Assembly: GCF_011369485.1 (NCBI RefSeq) | Contig: NZ_VXCA01000012.1 | Location: 186,001-250,000 of the forward strand | Reading direction: 5' to 3' | Source of the DNA: Pseudomonas atagonensis | GTDB lineage: Bacteria > Pseudomonadota > Gammaproteobacteria > Pseudomonadales > Pseudomonadaceae | Length of the DNA stretch: 64,000 bases | Shown here: positions 9,665 to 19,228 of the stretch, one piece after another | How the letters are laid out: every line of letters starts with the position of its first letter | Numbering within the stretch: position 1 is the first letter of the stretch | The notes under the pieces: model-generated | Database searches by the model: none | Seen by the model: the letters and a program-made list of their open reading frames with translations, nothing else | What the model was told of the DNA's origin: nothing | Translations under genes and position numbers: made by a program

Positions 9665-11073
9665 CGGGCGACCTGCAATTGCGCTAACTGCACCAGCCAC
9701 GCGGGTTCGTCGTCGAGTTGGCGCAAGTCGAGCCACAGCGCGTCGTCGTCGATGCGTCCGAGCACTGGAATCGGCAAACCGCGCAACGCCGCCTCAAGAT
9801 TCAGCAGATAACGCCCGCGCATGCGTTTCGACACCTGCGGACGCAGGCACAGCGCCGCACTGGGCAAGCGCGCGACCGGTTGGCTGCCGCTGCCGATCAT
9901 GCCCAGCGCCGGGATCGCGCTGACTGACCACGGTTCGCCCAAGGTCTGCGCCAACAACGGTTGAAGGCGTTGTGCCTGATCGAGAATGTCAGCCTGCAGG
10001 CGGGTCAGCAGACGCAAACTCGGCAAGCGTTCGGCCAGTCGATCCGGATCGCGGTACAGGCCGAGCACCGCTTCCAGCGCCGCCAGGGTCAGTTTGTCGA
10101 CGCGCAATGCGCGTTTCAGCGGGTTCTTTTTGATCTTTGCGATCAGCTCTTTGCGCCCGACGATCAACCCGGCCTGCGGGCCTCCGAGCAACTTATCGCC
10201 GCTGAAAGTGACGATGTCCGCGCCATCGAGCAGCGCCTGGCGCACCGTCGGTTCTGCCGGCAGCCCCCAGCGCGTCAGGTCGAGCAGACTGCCGCTGCCC
10301 AGATCTTCCAGCAGCGGCAAGCCATGATGGTGGGCCAGCTCGGCCAGTTCCGCCGTCGGCACGCGCGCGGTGAATCCTTCGATGCTGTAGTTGCTCGCAT
10401 GCACGCGCATGATCAAACCGCTGCGCGGGCCGATGGCGGCCTCGTAGTCGCGGGCATGGGTGCGATTGGTGGTGCCGACCTCATGCAGACGCACGCCGGC
10501 TCGGGCCATGATGTCGGGAATGCGAAAGGCGCCGCCGATTTCAATCAGTTCACCGCGCGAGATGATGCCTTCCTTGCGAGCGCCCAGGCTGTTGAGCGTC
10601 AGCAGCACGGCGGCGGCATTGTTGTTGACCACGGTCACGGCTTCGGCGCCGGTCAGCTCGCGGATCAGGCCTTCGATCAGATCATCGCGATCACCGCGTT
10701 TGCCACTGGCCAGATCGAATTCCAGATTGAGCGGATAACGCGCAGCCATTTGCACCGCTTCGATGGCTTCGTCCGGCAACAGGGCGCGACCGAGATTGGT
10801 GTGCAGCACCGTGCCGGTGAGGTTGAACACACGTCGCACGTGGCTGCGTTGCTGCTGCGCCAGACGTTCACCGACGCGGCCGGCGAGCACTTCGGGACTG
10901 ATTTCAATCGCGGACAATTGCCCGTTCAATACGCTGGCGCGCAGCTCATCGAGCAACTGGCGCAAACACGCCAACAAAGAATCACGACCAAAACGCTCGG
11001 CCAAAGGCACACACGCAGGATGACGCAACAACCCGTCAATGGAAGGTAACCGCAGGGCACTGCTCGCAGACAT
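9661..11073 (-). CDS. selA: L-seryl-tRNA(Sec) selenium transferase SelA
   Basis: A PLP enzyme that converts Ser-tRNA(Sec) to Sec-tRNA(Sec) using selenophosphate; it acts as a cytoplasmic decamer. The 470 residues match the family length. The PLP lysine lies in [14 protein letters not shown]. Other family blocks are [35 protein letters not shown] and [10 protein letters not shown]. The start ATG at 11073 follows GGGAGTGG. It is co-transcribed with selB (4-base overlap) and selC downstream. Upstream, the REPIN tandem array separates it from fdhE, so whether it belongs to the fdn transcript is open. selD is not in the window. Confidence 0.96.
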
Positions 11074-11098
11074 CAGCCACTCCCGAAAAAAGCTGACT

Positions 11099-11890
11099 GT
11101 GGGAGGGGGCTTGCTCCCGAAAGGGTCGTATCAGTCTCATCATCAGTGGCTGACTCGCCGCCTTCGGGAGCAAGCACCCTCCCACAGGTTTTGTAGGCCA
11201 TCTGGAGACACGACAAACCATCAAGTTCAATTCGCCCCTTCCAGCGATTTTCGGGAGTGTAGACGTTGCGTTCATTCATCTCCCGGCGACGCCGTCAAAC
11301 CGGTGGGAGGGGGCTTGCTCCCGAAAGGGTCGCATCAGTCTCATCATCAGTGGCTGACTCACCGCATTCGGGAGCAAGCCCCCTCCCACAGGTTTTGTAG
11401 GCCATCTGGAGACACGACAAACCATCAAGTTCAGTTCGCCCCTTCCAGCGATTTCCGGGAGTGTAGACGTTGCGTTCATTCATCTCCCGGCGACGCCGTC
11501 AAACCGGTGGGAGGGGGCTTGCTCCCGAAAGGGTCGCATCAGTCTCATCATCAGTGACTGACTGGCCGCATTCGGGAGCAAGCCCCCTCCCACAGGTTTT
11601 GTAGGCCGTCTGGAGACACGACAAACCATCAAGTTCAGTTCGCCCCTTCCAGCGATTTCCGGGAGTGTAGACGTTACGTGTATTGGTCTCCCGGCGACGC
11701 CGCCAAACCGGTGGGAGGGGGCTTGCTCCCGAAAGGGTTGCATCAGTCTCATCATCAGTGGCTGACTGGCCGCCTTCGGGAGCAAGCCCCCTCCCACAGG
11801 TTTTGTAGGCCGTCTGGAGACACGACAAACCATCAAGTTCAGTTCGCCCCTTCCAGCGATTTCCGGGAGTGTAGACGCTGGGGTCATTCA
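11099..11890. repeat. Four-copy tandem array of a 204-bp unit, each carrying one REPIN
   Basis: The motif GGGAGGGGGCTTGCTCCCG recurs at 11101, 11305, 11509 and 11713, exactly 204 bases apart. Each unit has an inverted REP pair (about 88 bases) plus a ~100-base conserved spacer (GTAGGCC[AG]TCTGGAGACACG... to GGGAGTGTAGACG) and ends in a copy of TCATTCATCTCCCGG, the complement of the last fdhE codons and stop. The fourth unit merges into the real fdhE 3' end at 11884. Units differ by only a few substitutions, so expansion is recent or homogenised. Because 204 is 3 x 68, several meaningless frames stay open through it. It lies between fdhE and selA. Confidence 0.95.
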
Positions 11891-12810
11891 TCTCCCGGGG
11901 CCAGTAACAGATTCGGTGCCAGCCGTTGAAAACCGTCCTGCGCCAGACGCATGTCGAGCAACAGGCTGCTGAGATCCGCCGACATCGCCTCGGCGTCGGG
12001 GTCGTTTTCCAGATAAACCAGTTTCAGGTAGCTGTTGCAGCCCGGGCAGACTTCCGCCCGAATGGGCGCCTGATTGGCCGGATGGCGATCGTCTTCAAGG
12101 CTCAGGTAGTCGAGGCCTTTGCTCGATTCGCAATACACGCATTTGACCCGCACCACATGCCATTCGCAGGCGCACAGCGAACACACCAGATAGCGCAAGC
12201 CGTTGTGCTTGCCGCGATGACGGATCACCCCCGCCATGGCCGGCGAACCGCAGGCCGGGCACTGGCTGAGGCTGTCGCCGGGTTTCAATTGCAGATTGGC
12301 AGCGCTGAGCAGCCAGTGACTCCACGCCGTTTGTAACGCGGCGCCGAGAAACGGCACCAACGCCGCAGGCACCATGGAGTATTGGCCGCTGACCAACGCC
12401 ACCGCCCACGCGCGCCACTGGCCGGTACTGGCAACGCGCAGCGTCGTCACGGCTTCGACCACGGCGGGTTGCGCCAAGGGATCGTAGCGTTGCAGCAAAG
12501 CATCGAGGTAAGCCTGCCAGGCATCTTCACGAATCAGCGTGTCCGCCGCGAAAGGCGGCATGCCGTGCTGCTGACACGCCTCGATTCGCTGCTGATCAAA
12601 CGGCGCCGTCAGCGGCGGATCGTCCAGCACTTGCTGCTGAACCCGACACAACCCGGCAATCAGCCGCAAATACTCGGCCAGCGGGTGCCCTTCGGCCAGT
12701 TGCTCCAGCCGCTGTGCGCGCAAGGTGAAGAGGTTATGCGGTGGCAGATGCAGAAACGGCGGCGAACTGGCCGCCGCCTCGATTTCCCCGGGTTCAAGAA
12801 TGGTTGCCAA
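11884..12810 (-). CDS. fdhE: Formate dehydrogenase accessory protein FdhE
   Basis: A cytoplasmic maturation factor for respiratory formate dehydrogenase, thought to act on the iron-sulfur/molybdenum subunit before Tat export. The 308 residues carry the expected rubredoxin-like cysteine pairs: CPACGSP, CSLCACEWHVVRVKCVYC and CPGCNSYLK. The start codon is TTG at 12810, preceded by AAGGGCTGACC, three bases after the fdnI stop, so it is the last gene of the fdnGHI operon. Its final codons (GGAGATGAATGA) are copied in the downstream 204-bp repeats. Function rests on strong motif and context agreement. Confidence 0.93.
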   Translation of the reverse strand: MATILEPGEIEAAASSPPFLHLPPHNLFTLRAQRLEQLAEGHPLAEYLRLIAGLCRVQQQVLDDPPLTAPFDQQRIEACQQHGMPPFAADTLIREDAWQAYLDALLQRYDPLAQPAVVEAVTTLRVASTGQWRAWAVALVSGQYSMVPAALVPFLGAALQTAWSHWLLSAANLQLKPGDSLSQCPACGSPAMAGVIRHRGKHNGLRYLVCSLCACEWHVVRVKCVYCESSKGLDYLSLEDDRHPANQAPIRAEVCPGCNSYLKLVYLENDPDAEAMSADLSSLLLDMRLAQDGFQRLAPNLLLAPGDE

Positions 12811-12813
12811 AGG

Positions 12814-13479
12814 TCAGCCCTTTTTGGTGATCGGTCGCTCCGGTACGTCGGTCTGACGCTCATCTCGGGTGATGTCGCGGTACCAGAGTTCGTGGTGTTT
12901 TTTCGCCCAGGCGCGGCTGACCCAGCCATGCAACATCGCGTCGACCGAACCCTTGATCCACAGCCCGGCGTAGATGTGAATGATGATGCTCAGGATCAGC
13001 ACAAACCCGGCCAGTGCGTGCAGCAGCATCGCCCAGCGAATCACGGTGATGCCGAAGAACGCACTGAAATACGCCCGCCAGATCACCAGCCCGGTGAACA
13101 GCAAACCGAGCATGCACAGCAGTAAAGTCCAGAACAGCATCTTTTGCCCGGCGTTGTACTTGCCCACCGGCGGTACGCTTTCTTCGTCGTTGACCAGCAC
13201 GCGGTCGATGCGGCGCATCCATTTCCAGTCATTGTCGATGAAGAAATTGGCGCGCCAGAAACGGAACACCAAACCGAGGAAGAACACGAACATCAGTACG
13301 CCCATGAACGGATGCAGAATCCGCGTCCACGGGCCGCCGCCGAACAGGTGAGTCAGCCAGAACATCGAGGGATGAAACAGCGCCAGCCCGGACAGCCCGG
13401 CCATGAAGAACAGAATCGCCACCAGCCAGTGATTGGTGCGCTGGTTGGCGGTGTAACGCAGGATCGTCTTGTTGCTCAT
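12814..13479 (-). CDS. fdnI: Formate dehydrogenase gamma subunit, cytochrome b556
   Basis: The membrane diheme cytochrome b of the respiratory formate dehydrogenase; it passes electrons from the beta subunit to the quinone pool. The 221 residues contain four hydrophobic helices ([77 protein letters not shown]) with histidines positioned for haem, and the family block [24 protein letters not shown] at the C-terminus. The start overlaps the fdnH stop (ATGA), showing tight coupling. Confidence 0.95.
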   Translation of the reverse strand: MSNKTILRYTANQRTNHWLVAILFFMAGLSGLALFHPSMFWLTHLFGGGPWTRILHPFMGVLMFVFFLGLVFRFWRANFFIDNDWKWMRRIDRVLVNDEESVPPVGKYNAGQKMLFWTLLLCMLGLLFTGLVIWRAYFSAFFGITVIRWAMLLHALAGFVLILSIIIHIYAGLWIKGSVDAMLHGWVSRAWAKKHHELWYRDITRDERQTDVPERPITKKG

Positions 13480-14411
13480 GGCCGGTCCTCCCCGCGTGGA
13501 TCGAAGGTGTGCACCGCCGGATCAACGACGTGCACCGAGGTGTCAGGTGGCGCTGGATGTTCATCTTCTTCTACGCGATTCGGGCCGATGCGCACGTAAT
13601 GGAAGAACCCGGCCAGCACCGCCGCGCCCATGGCCAGCAGGCCCAGCGGTTTGCTGATGCCTTTCCACAGTCCAACGAGCGGACTGATGGCCGGATCCTG
13701 CGGCAACCCCGCATAGATTTTTGGTGTGTCAGCGTGGTGCAGCACATACATCACGTGAGTGCCGCCGACGCCGGCCGGGTCGTACAGACCGGCATTTTCG
13801 AAACCACGGCTTTTCAGGTCGACGATGCGTTCGGCGGCGTGTTCCTTCATGTCTTCCTTGGTGCCGAAAACAATGGCGCCGGTCGGGCAGGTTTTCACAC
13901 AGGCCGGCTCCAGCCCCACCGCAACGCGATCCGAACACAAGGTGCATTTGTAGGCCTTGTGATCTTTCTGCGAAATGCGCGGAATGTTGAACGGGCAACC
14001 GGTGATGCAATAACCGCAGCCGATGCAGTGATCCTGATCGAAATCAACGATGCCGTTGGCGTGCTTGATGATCGCGCCGGGGCTCGGACACGCCGCCAGA
14101 CAACCGGGCTCGGCACAGTGCATGCAACCGTCCTTGCGGATCAGCCATTCGAGATTGCCGGCGTCGGTTTCGTGCTCGGTGAAGCGCATCAACGTCCAGG
14201 TTTCTGCGCTCAGGTCTTGCGGGTTGTCGTAGGTGCCGTGGTTGTGGCCGACCTCGTCGCGCAGCTCGTTCCATTCCGAGCAGGCAACCTGGCAGGCCTT
14301 GCAGCCAATGCACTTGGTGGTGTCGATCAGCTTGGCGACCGCCTCCTGATTCCTCACCGAGGGCGGCACCGTGGTGGTGGCCGAGCGGGCAATAATGTCT
14401 TGGCTGGCCAT
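13476..14411 (-). CDS. fdnH: Formate dehydrogenase beta subunit, four [4Fe-4S] clusters
   Basis: The electron-transfer subunit linking the Mo/Sec alpha subunit to cytochrome b. Cysteine groups for four clusters are visible in order: [46 protein letters not shown] and [11 protein letters not shown]...[11 protein letters not shown] single C-terminal transmembrane helix ([17 protein letters not shown]) anchors it on the periplasmic side, as in FdnH/FdoH. The 311 residues are of usual length. The start is immediately next to the fdnG stop codon and the stop overlaps the fdnI start. Confidence 0.96.
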   Translation of the reverse strand: MASQDIIARSATTTVPPSVRNQEAVAKLIDTTKCIGCKACQVACSEWNELRDEVGHNHGTYDNPQDLSAETWTLMRFTEHETDAGNLEWLIRKDGCMHCAEPGCLAACPSPGAIIKHANGIVDFDQDHCIGCGYCITGCPFNIPRISQKDHKAYKCTLCSDRVAVGLEPACVKTCPTGAIVFGTKEDMKEHAAERIVDLKSRGFENAGLYDPAGVGGTHVMYVLHHADTPKIYAGLPQDPAISPLVGLWKGISKPLGLLAMGAAVLAGFFHYVRIGPNRVEEDEHPAPPDTSVHVVDPAVHTFDPRGEDRP

Positions 14412-17400
14412 TTACAGTTTCTCCACGTTGACCAGGAATGACTTGGATTCCGGGGTCTGGGTGTTGCCATCGCCGAGGAACGGCACCAAGGTGTTGGTCA
14501 GGTAACCGTGACGCGTCAGCCCGGTGAACCCCCAATGCAGGGGGATGCCGATCTGATGCACGACCTGGCCGTTGACCTGCAGCGGCCGAATCCGCTTGGT
14601 CACCACCGCCACCGCTTCGATAAACCCGCGTTTACAGCTGACGCGCACACGATCACCGGCAGCGATGCCCTTCTCTTTCGCCAGCACTTCGCCGATCTCG
14701 ACAAACTGCTCAGGTTGGGCAATCGCGTTCAACTTGCAGTGCTTGCTCCAGAAGTGGAAATGCTCGGTCAACCGGTAACTGGTGCCGGCATACGGGAAGT
14801 CCTTGGCCTCGCCGAGGGTTTCCCAGACCGAATCGAAGATCCGCGCCGCCGGGTTGCTGGTGGCTTTCTTGTTTTGCGGGTGCAGCGGGTTGATGCCGAT
14901 CGGTGTTTCGAATGGCTCGTAGTGCTCAGGGAATGGCCCTTCGTTCATCTTGTCGACGGCGAAGAAACGCGCCACCCCTTCGGGGTTCATGATGAACGGA
15001 TTCATCCCGGCTTCCGGCGGCACGTCGGCCTTATAGTCCGGCACGTCGGTGCCGCCCCAGGCTTTGCCGTTCCACCACACCAGGCGTTTCTTCGGATCCC
15101 ACGGTTTGCCCGATACGTCCGCCGAGGCACGGTTGTAGAGAATCCGCCGGTTGGCCGGCCAGGCCCACGCCCAGCCTTGGTGCTGATGCATGCCGTACGG
15201 GTCAGAGTTGTCGCGGCGGGCCATCTGGTTGCCGGCCTCCGTCCAGCTGCCGGCGAAGATCCAGCAACCGGACGCAGTGCTGCCGTCGTCCTTGAGCAAG
15301 CCGAAACCGGCCAGTTGCGAGCCAGCCTTGACGGCGGCGCCGGTGGCATCAGTGAAGTCGGCGACAGCGCTGCCATTAATCTCTTTGGCCAGCTCCTCCG
15401 GCGATGGCTCGTCCGGGATCTTGTACGGCCACGTCAGTTTCAGCAGCGGATCAGGGAATTTGCCGCCCTCGGCCTGATAGCGCTTGCGCAGGCGCAGGAA
15501 CAGTTCGGCCATGATGCGAATGTCGGTCTGCGCTTCGCCCGGGCCATCGGCGCCCTTCCAGTGCCACTGCAGCCAGCGGCTGCTGTTGACCAGCGAGCCA
15601 TCCTCTTCGGCAAAACAGGTGGTGGGCAGGCGAATGACCTCGGTCTGGATCTCCGCGCTTTTCACATCGTTGTACGGCCCGACGTTGTGCCAGAACTCCG
15701 AGGTTTCGGTGGCCAGCGGATCCATCACCACCAGCCATTTCAACTTGGCCAGCGCGCCCATCACGCGGTTCTTGTCCGGCAACGCGGCAATCGGGTTAAA
15801 GCCCTGGCACATGTAACCGTTGACCTTGCCCTGGCTCATCAGGTCGAACATTTTCAGAACGTCGTAGTTGGGAATGTCGAGTTTCGGCAAATGGTCGTAG
15901 CACCAATTGTTCTCGGCCGTGGCGTTGGCGCCGTACCAGGACTTCATCAGGCTGACGTGGAATTTGCTGTAGTTCTGCCAGTACGACAATTGCCCCGGAC
16001 GCAGCGGTACTTGTGTGCGTTTATGGATGAAGGCGTTGTAGTCCTGTTCGTTGTCAGTGCCCAGTGTCAGATAACCCGGCAAGGCGTTGGACAACAGCCC
16101 GAGATCAGTCAGCCCCTGAATGTTCGAGTGGCCGCGCAAGGCGTTCACCCCGCCACCCGGCATGCCGACGTTGCCCAACAACAGTTGCACCATCGCCGCG
16201 CTGCGAATGATCTGTGCGCCAATCGAGTGCTGGGTCCAGCCGAGCGCGTAGAGAATCGTCATGGTCTTGCCCGGTGTCGAGCAGGTGGCGATTTCTTCCC
16301 AGATTTTCTGCATGGCATCGACCGGCATGCCACAGATCTGGCTCGCGAGGTCGATGTTGTAGCGGCTGTAATGCTGCTTCATCAATTGATAGACGCAGCG
16401 CGGGTCCTGCAGCGTCGGGTCGACTTTGGCAAAGCCGTCCTCGCCCAACTCGTAACCCCAGCCGGATTTGTCGGTGTAGCTGCGCTTGGCCACGTCGTAG
16501 CCGCTGAAGATGCCGTCTTCAAAGCCGTAGCCTTCTTTGACGATGAACGACACGTCGGTGTAGTTGCGCACGTATTCGTGCTGGATCTTGTCCTCGGTCA
16601 ACAGGTAATTGATCAGACCGCCCATGAAGGCGATGTCGGTGCCGGTGCGGATCGGTGCGTAATAATCGGCCACCGAAGCAGTCCGGGTAAAACGCGGATC
16701 GACCACGATCAGCCTGGCGGCGTTGTGCGCCTTGGCTTCGGTCACCCATTTGAAGCCGCACGGATGCGCTTCTGCTGCGTTGCCACCCATCACCAGGATC
16801 AGATTCGCGTTGGCGATATCGGTCCAGGTATTGGTCATGGCACCACGGCCGTACGTCGGGGCAAGACTTGCCACCGTCGGGCCGTGTCAGACACGCGCCT
16901 GGTTATCGAACCCCAGCATGCCGAGACTGCGAATCACCTTCTGGGTGATGTAACCCGCTTCGTTGGACGCTGCCGACGCCGCGAGGAAACCGGTGCTCAG
17001 CCAGCGATTCACCGTTTGCCCATTGGCATTTTTCTCGATGAAATTGGCATCGCGGTCGGTTTTCATCAGGTCGGCGATGCGGTCGAGCGCTTCGTCCCAA
17101 CTGATTCGCGTCCATTCGCTGCTGCCGGGTTTGCGCGTTTGCGGGTAAAGCAGACGGCCCGGGCTGTGAATGAAGTCGAGAAGGCCTGCGCCTTTCGGGC
17201 AGAGGGTGCCGCGGTTGACCGGGTGGTCGGCGTCGCCCTCGATGTGGATGATGCTTTGCGCTACGTTCTTCGCTCCATCGCCCTGGCTGTACATGATCAA
17301 GCCGCACCCGACCGAGCAATACGGACAGGTGTTGCGGGTTTCATGGGTGTGGGCAAGCTTGAAGTGGCGCACCTGCTCGGCGAAGGCCATCGTCGGGGCC

Positions 17401-17477
17401 ATGCCCAACGCGCCCAGGCTTGAGCCTGCAAGGCCGATACCGGCGACCTTGAAGAACTGACGACGGCTGAGATCCAT
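14412..17477 (-). CDS. fdnG: Formate dehydrogenase alpha subunit, selenocysteine-containing
   Basis: The catalytic molybdopterin subunit oxidising formate to CO2. It must be read as one 1021-residue gene through an in-frame TGA at 16889-16887, in the context GFDNQARV-Sec-HGPTVASLAPTYGRG, the standard Sec position. Evidence: the family sequence continues without a break on both sides, a SECIS hairpin follows, and selA, selB and selC are adjacent. The N-terminus has a twin-arginine signal (SRRQFFK with AGIGLAGSSLGALG), giving export as a folded complex. The N-terminal [4Fe-4S] cysteines are CPYCSVGC and GTLCPKG. The start ATG at 17477 follows CAGGAGTGCACG. It is the first gene of fdnGHI-fdhE. 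The two separate frames that a naive caller would give are parts of this gene. Confidence 0.96.
16855..16889 (-). promoter_or_regulatory. Bacterial SECIS element with the recoded UGA of fdnG
   Basis: Just downstream of the UGA (16887-16889, minus strand) the mRNA can form a hairpin. The apical part is GGCA-AGUCU-UGCC (16872-16860), about 14 bases from the UGA, with CACGGCC and GGCCGUG able to form the lower stem. Spacing and loop resemble the E. coli fdnG/fdhF SECIS that SelB binds. Positions were read by eye; the exact lower stem is inferred. Confidence 0.8.
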
Positions 17478-17580
17478 CGTGCACTCCTGATCAGGTGGAA
17501 CCCGGTACTTGTGCCGGGTTTTATCTGGACAATCACGGTTGCGGCAAACGTCTGCCGACTTTTTCACTGTAGACAATGAC

Positions 17581-17595
17581 CACACAGTCTGTGTG
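17581..17595. promoter_or_regulatory. Inverted repeat CACACA-GTC-TGTGTG upstream of fdnG
   Basis: A perfect 6+3+6 inverted repeat about 105 bases before the fdnG start, between that gene and the REPIN. It could be an operator for a dimeric regulator of the fdn operon. No T tract is present to support a terminator. Function is inferred only from position. Confidence 0.35.
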
Positions 17596-17638
17596 AAAAC
17601 CGACCGTCGGCGACAATCGGTCACCCGCTGTAACACCT

Positions 17639-17728
17639 GTGGGAGGGGGCTTGCTCCCGAATGCAGTAAGTCAGGCACATCATTGGTTTCTGACCCACCG
17701 TATTCGGGAGCAAGCCCCCTCCCACAGG
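17639..17728. repeat. REPIN (inverted REP pair)
   Basis: GTGGGAGGGGGCTTGCTCCCGAA faces its reverse complement TTCGGGAGCAAGCCCCCTCCCAC across a ~45-base spacer. It lies between the divergent fdnG and C-S lyase genes. The rest of the 322-base gap (17478-17799) holds only the CACACA inverted repeat and the two promoters; I see no further gene. Confidence 0.92.
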
Positions 17729-17799
17729 TTTTGTGTGCTCCCTTTGGGTCATGGGATTAGAATGGCCGGCAGAATTAACCCGCCTTCACGAGACCGCGC

Positions 17800-18954
17800 A
17801 TGACTTTCGATTTTGATCAGGTATTCGACCGCCACAACACCGGCAGCACCAAGTGGAGCCGCTATCCGGCCGACGTGTTGCCGATGTGGGTCGCTGATAT
17901 GGATTTCGCCGCGCCACCGGTGGTAATCGAAGCGCTGCAACAGCGTCTGCTGCACCCGCTGGTCGGTTACAGCGTGGCGCAGGACAGCTTGCGTGAAGCC
18001 ATCGTCGCCGACCTCTGGAACAAATTCGCCTGGAAGGTCAAACCGCAGGAGCTGATCTTCCTGCCGGGCGTCGAGTCCGGTTTCAACATGGCGCTCAAGG
18101 CGTTGGTACAGCCACAGCAGAACGTTGTGGTGCAGGTGCCGAACTACCCGCCGCTGCGTCACGCGCCGGGGCATTGGGGCTTGAACAAGGTCGAGCTGGA
18201 ATTCGTCGCTCAGGCGGACGGCACCTACGCCACACCGCTGGATGTGTTGCGCGACTCCCTCAATGGCGGCGGCGCACTGCTGCTGAGCAACCCGCACAAC
18301 CCGATCGGCAAAGTCTTCGGCCGTGAAGAGCTGCAAGCCGTGGCCGATATCTGCGTGGCGCAGGACGCGTGGATCATCTCCGACGAAATCCACGCTGAAT
18401 TGTGCTTTGACGGCCGCGTGCACATTCCGACCGCGTCCCTCAGCCCGGAAATCGCCCAGCGCACCATCACCCTGATGTCGGCGAGCAAGGCCTACAACAT
18501 CGCCGGCCTCAAGACGTCATTCATGATCATTCAGGACGCCGCCCTGCGCGAACGCGTCAACCACGCCCGTTGCGGCATGGTCGACAGCGTCAACCCGTTG
18601 GGCATGGAAGCCACCCGCGTGGCGTACAGCGAAGGCGCGCCGTGGCTGGCCGCGTTGAAAACCTACCTGCAGGCCAACCGCGACTGGCTGGTTGAAGCGG
18701 TGCGCAGCCGTTTGCCGGGCGTGACCATCAATGTGCCGCAGGGGACGTACCTGGCGTGGCTTGATTGCTCGGCACTGGATCTGGACAACCCGCAGCAGTT
18801 CTTCCTCGAACAGGCGAAAGTCGGCCTCAGTGCCGGTCTGGACTTCGGTGACCAGCACCAACAGTTCGTGCGCCTGAACTTCGGCTGCCCGCGCTCGCTA
18901 CTGGAAGAAGGTATCGCGCGTATGGAGCGGGCTCTGGCCGATCGCAACAACTGA
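17800..18954 (+). CDS. PLP-dependent C-S lyase / aminotransferase, MalY-PatB family
   Basis: A fold-type I PLP enzyme of the MalY/PatB group; these cleave cystathionine or cysteine conjugates (C-S lyase) in the cytoplasm. The 384 residues show the family N-terminus (FDQVFDRHNTGSTKWSRYP, LPMWVADMDFAAPP), the PLP phosphate and ring contacts (GVESGFNMALKAL, NYPPLR, LLLSNPHNPIGKV, ISDEIHAEL) and the Schiff-base lysine in SASKAYNIAGLKTSF. PatB is the usual pseudomonad annotation; substrate specificity cannot be told from sequence. It is monocistronic, and a REPIN follows it. Confidence 0.88.
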   Translation: MTFDFDQVFDRHNTGSTKWSRYPADVLPMWVADMDFAAPPVVIEALQQRLLHPLVGYSVAQDSLREAIVADLWNKFAWKVKPQELIFLPGVESGFNMALKALVQPQQNVVVQVPNYPPLRHAPGHWGLNKVELEFVAQADGTYATPLDVLRDSLNGGGALLLSNPHNPIGKVFGREELQAVADICVAQDAWIISDEIHAELCFDGRVHIPTASLSPEIAQRTITLMSASKAYNIAGLKTSFMIIQDAALRERVNHARCGMVDSVNPLGMEATRVAYSEGAPWLAALKTYLQANRDWLVEAVRSRLPGVTINVPQGTYLAWLDCSALDLDNPQQFFLEQAKVGLSAGLDFGDQHQQFVRLNFGCPRSLLEEGIARMERALADRNN

Positions 18955-18970
18955 AACACCACACGTCCCT

Positions 18971-19056
18971 GTGGGAGCGAGCTTGCTCGCGAAGGCGGTA
19001 TGCCATTCAGCGAAGATACAACTGAAATGGCCCCTTCGGGAGCAAGCCCCTCCCAC
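18971..19056. repeat. Mixed-type REPIN
   Basis: A GTGGGAGCGAGCTTGCTCGCGAAGG arm is paired with a CCTTCGGGAGCAAGCCCCTCCCAC arm. The two arms belong to different REP sequence classes (GCGAG versus GGGAG), so this element is a mosaic. It lies in the gap between the C-S lyase and the antiporter. Confidence 0.85.
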
Positions 19057-19159
19057 ATTTGGTGATGTGACACACGCGAGAAAAAACTGAACCCGGCGGC
19101 ATCATGCCTCTCCATACCTTATAAGAGTCGCCCGGACTCTTCAGCGTCAGGAGGTCGTC

Positions 19160-19228
19160 ATGCCAGCACTCGACCAACGACCGTGGGTTAACCCGGTGCG
19201 ATTGCCGTCCTCAGGCGTCCCGTCATGA
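19160..19228 (+). CDS. 22-codon upstream ORF coupled to the antiporter gene
   Basis: A strong AGGAGG Shine-Dalgarno (19149-19154) is followed after five bases by an ATG opening a 22-residue frame (MPALDQRPWVNPVRLPSSGV plus two residues). Its TGA overlaps the antiporter ATG (ATGA, 19225-19228). The antiporter ATG itself has no recognisable Shine-Dalgarno, so ribosomes probably reach it by reinitiation after this peptide. Whether the peptide has a role or is only a translational handle is unknown. Confidence 0.55.
   Translation: MPALDQRPWVNPVRLPSSGVPS

Noticed and set aside
11039..11887. Repeated open frames (about 68-residue periodic proteins) in the 204-bp array
   Set aside because: They stay open only because the unit length is a multiple of three and the units are near identical; they encode REPIN arms and have no start signals.
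11099..11890. CRISPR array
   Set aside because: The repeats are 204 bases, contiguous and near identical throughout, with no unique spacers and no cas genes.
16887..16889. fdnG nonsense mutation / pseudogene
   Set aside because: The UGA is at the conserved Sec position with a SECIS hairpin and adjacent selA, selB and selC.
14508..17423. 971-codon open frame on the plus strand
   Set aside because: It is antisense to fdnG and FdnH codons; long antisense frames are common in high-GC Pseudomonas genes, and its residue composition (His/Arg/Gln/Val-rich) is unlike a real protein.
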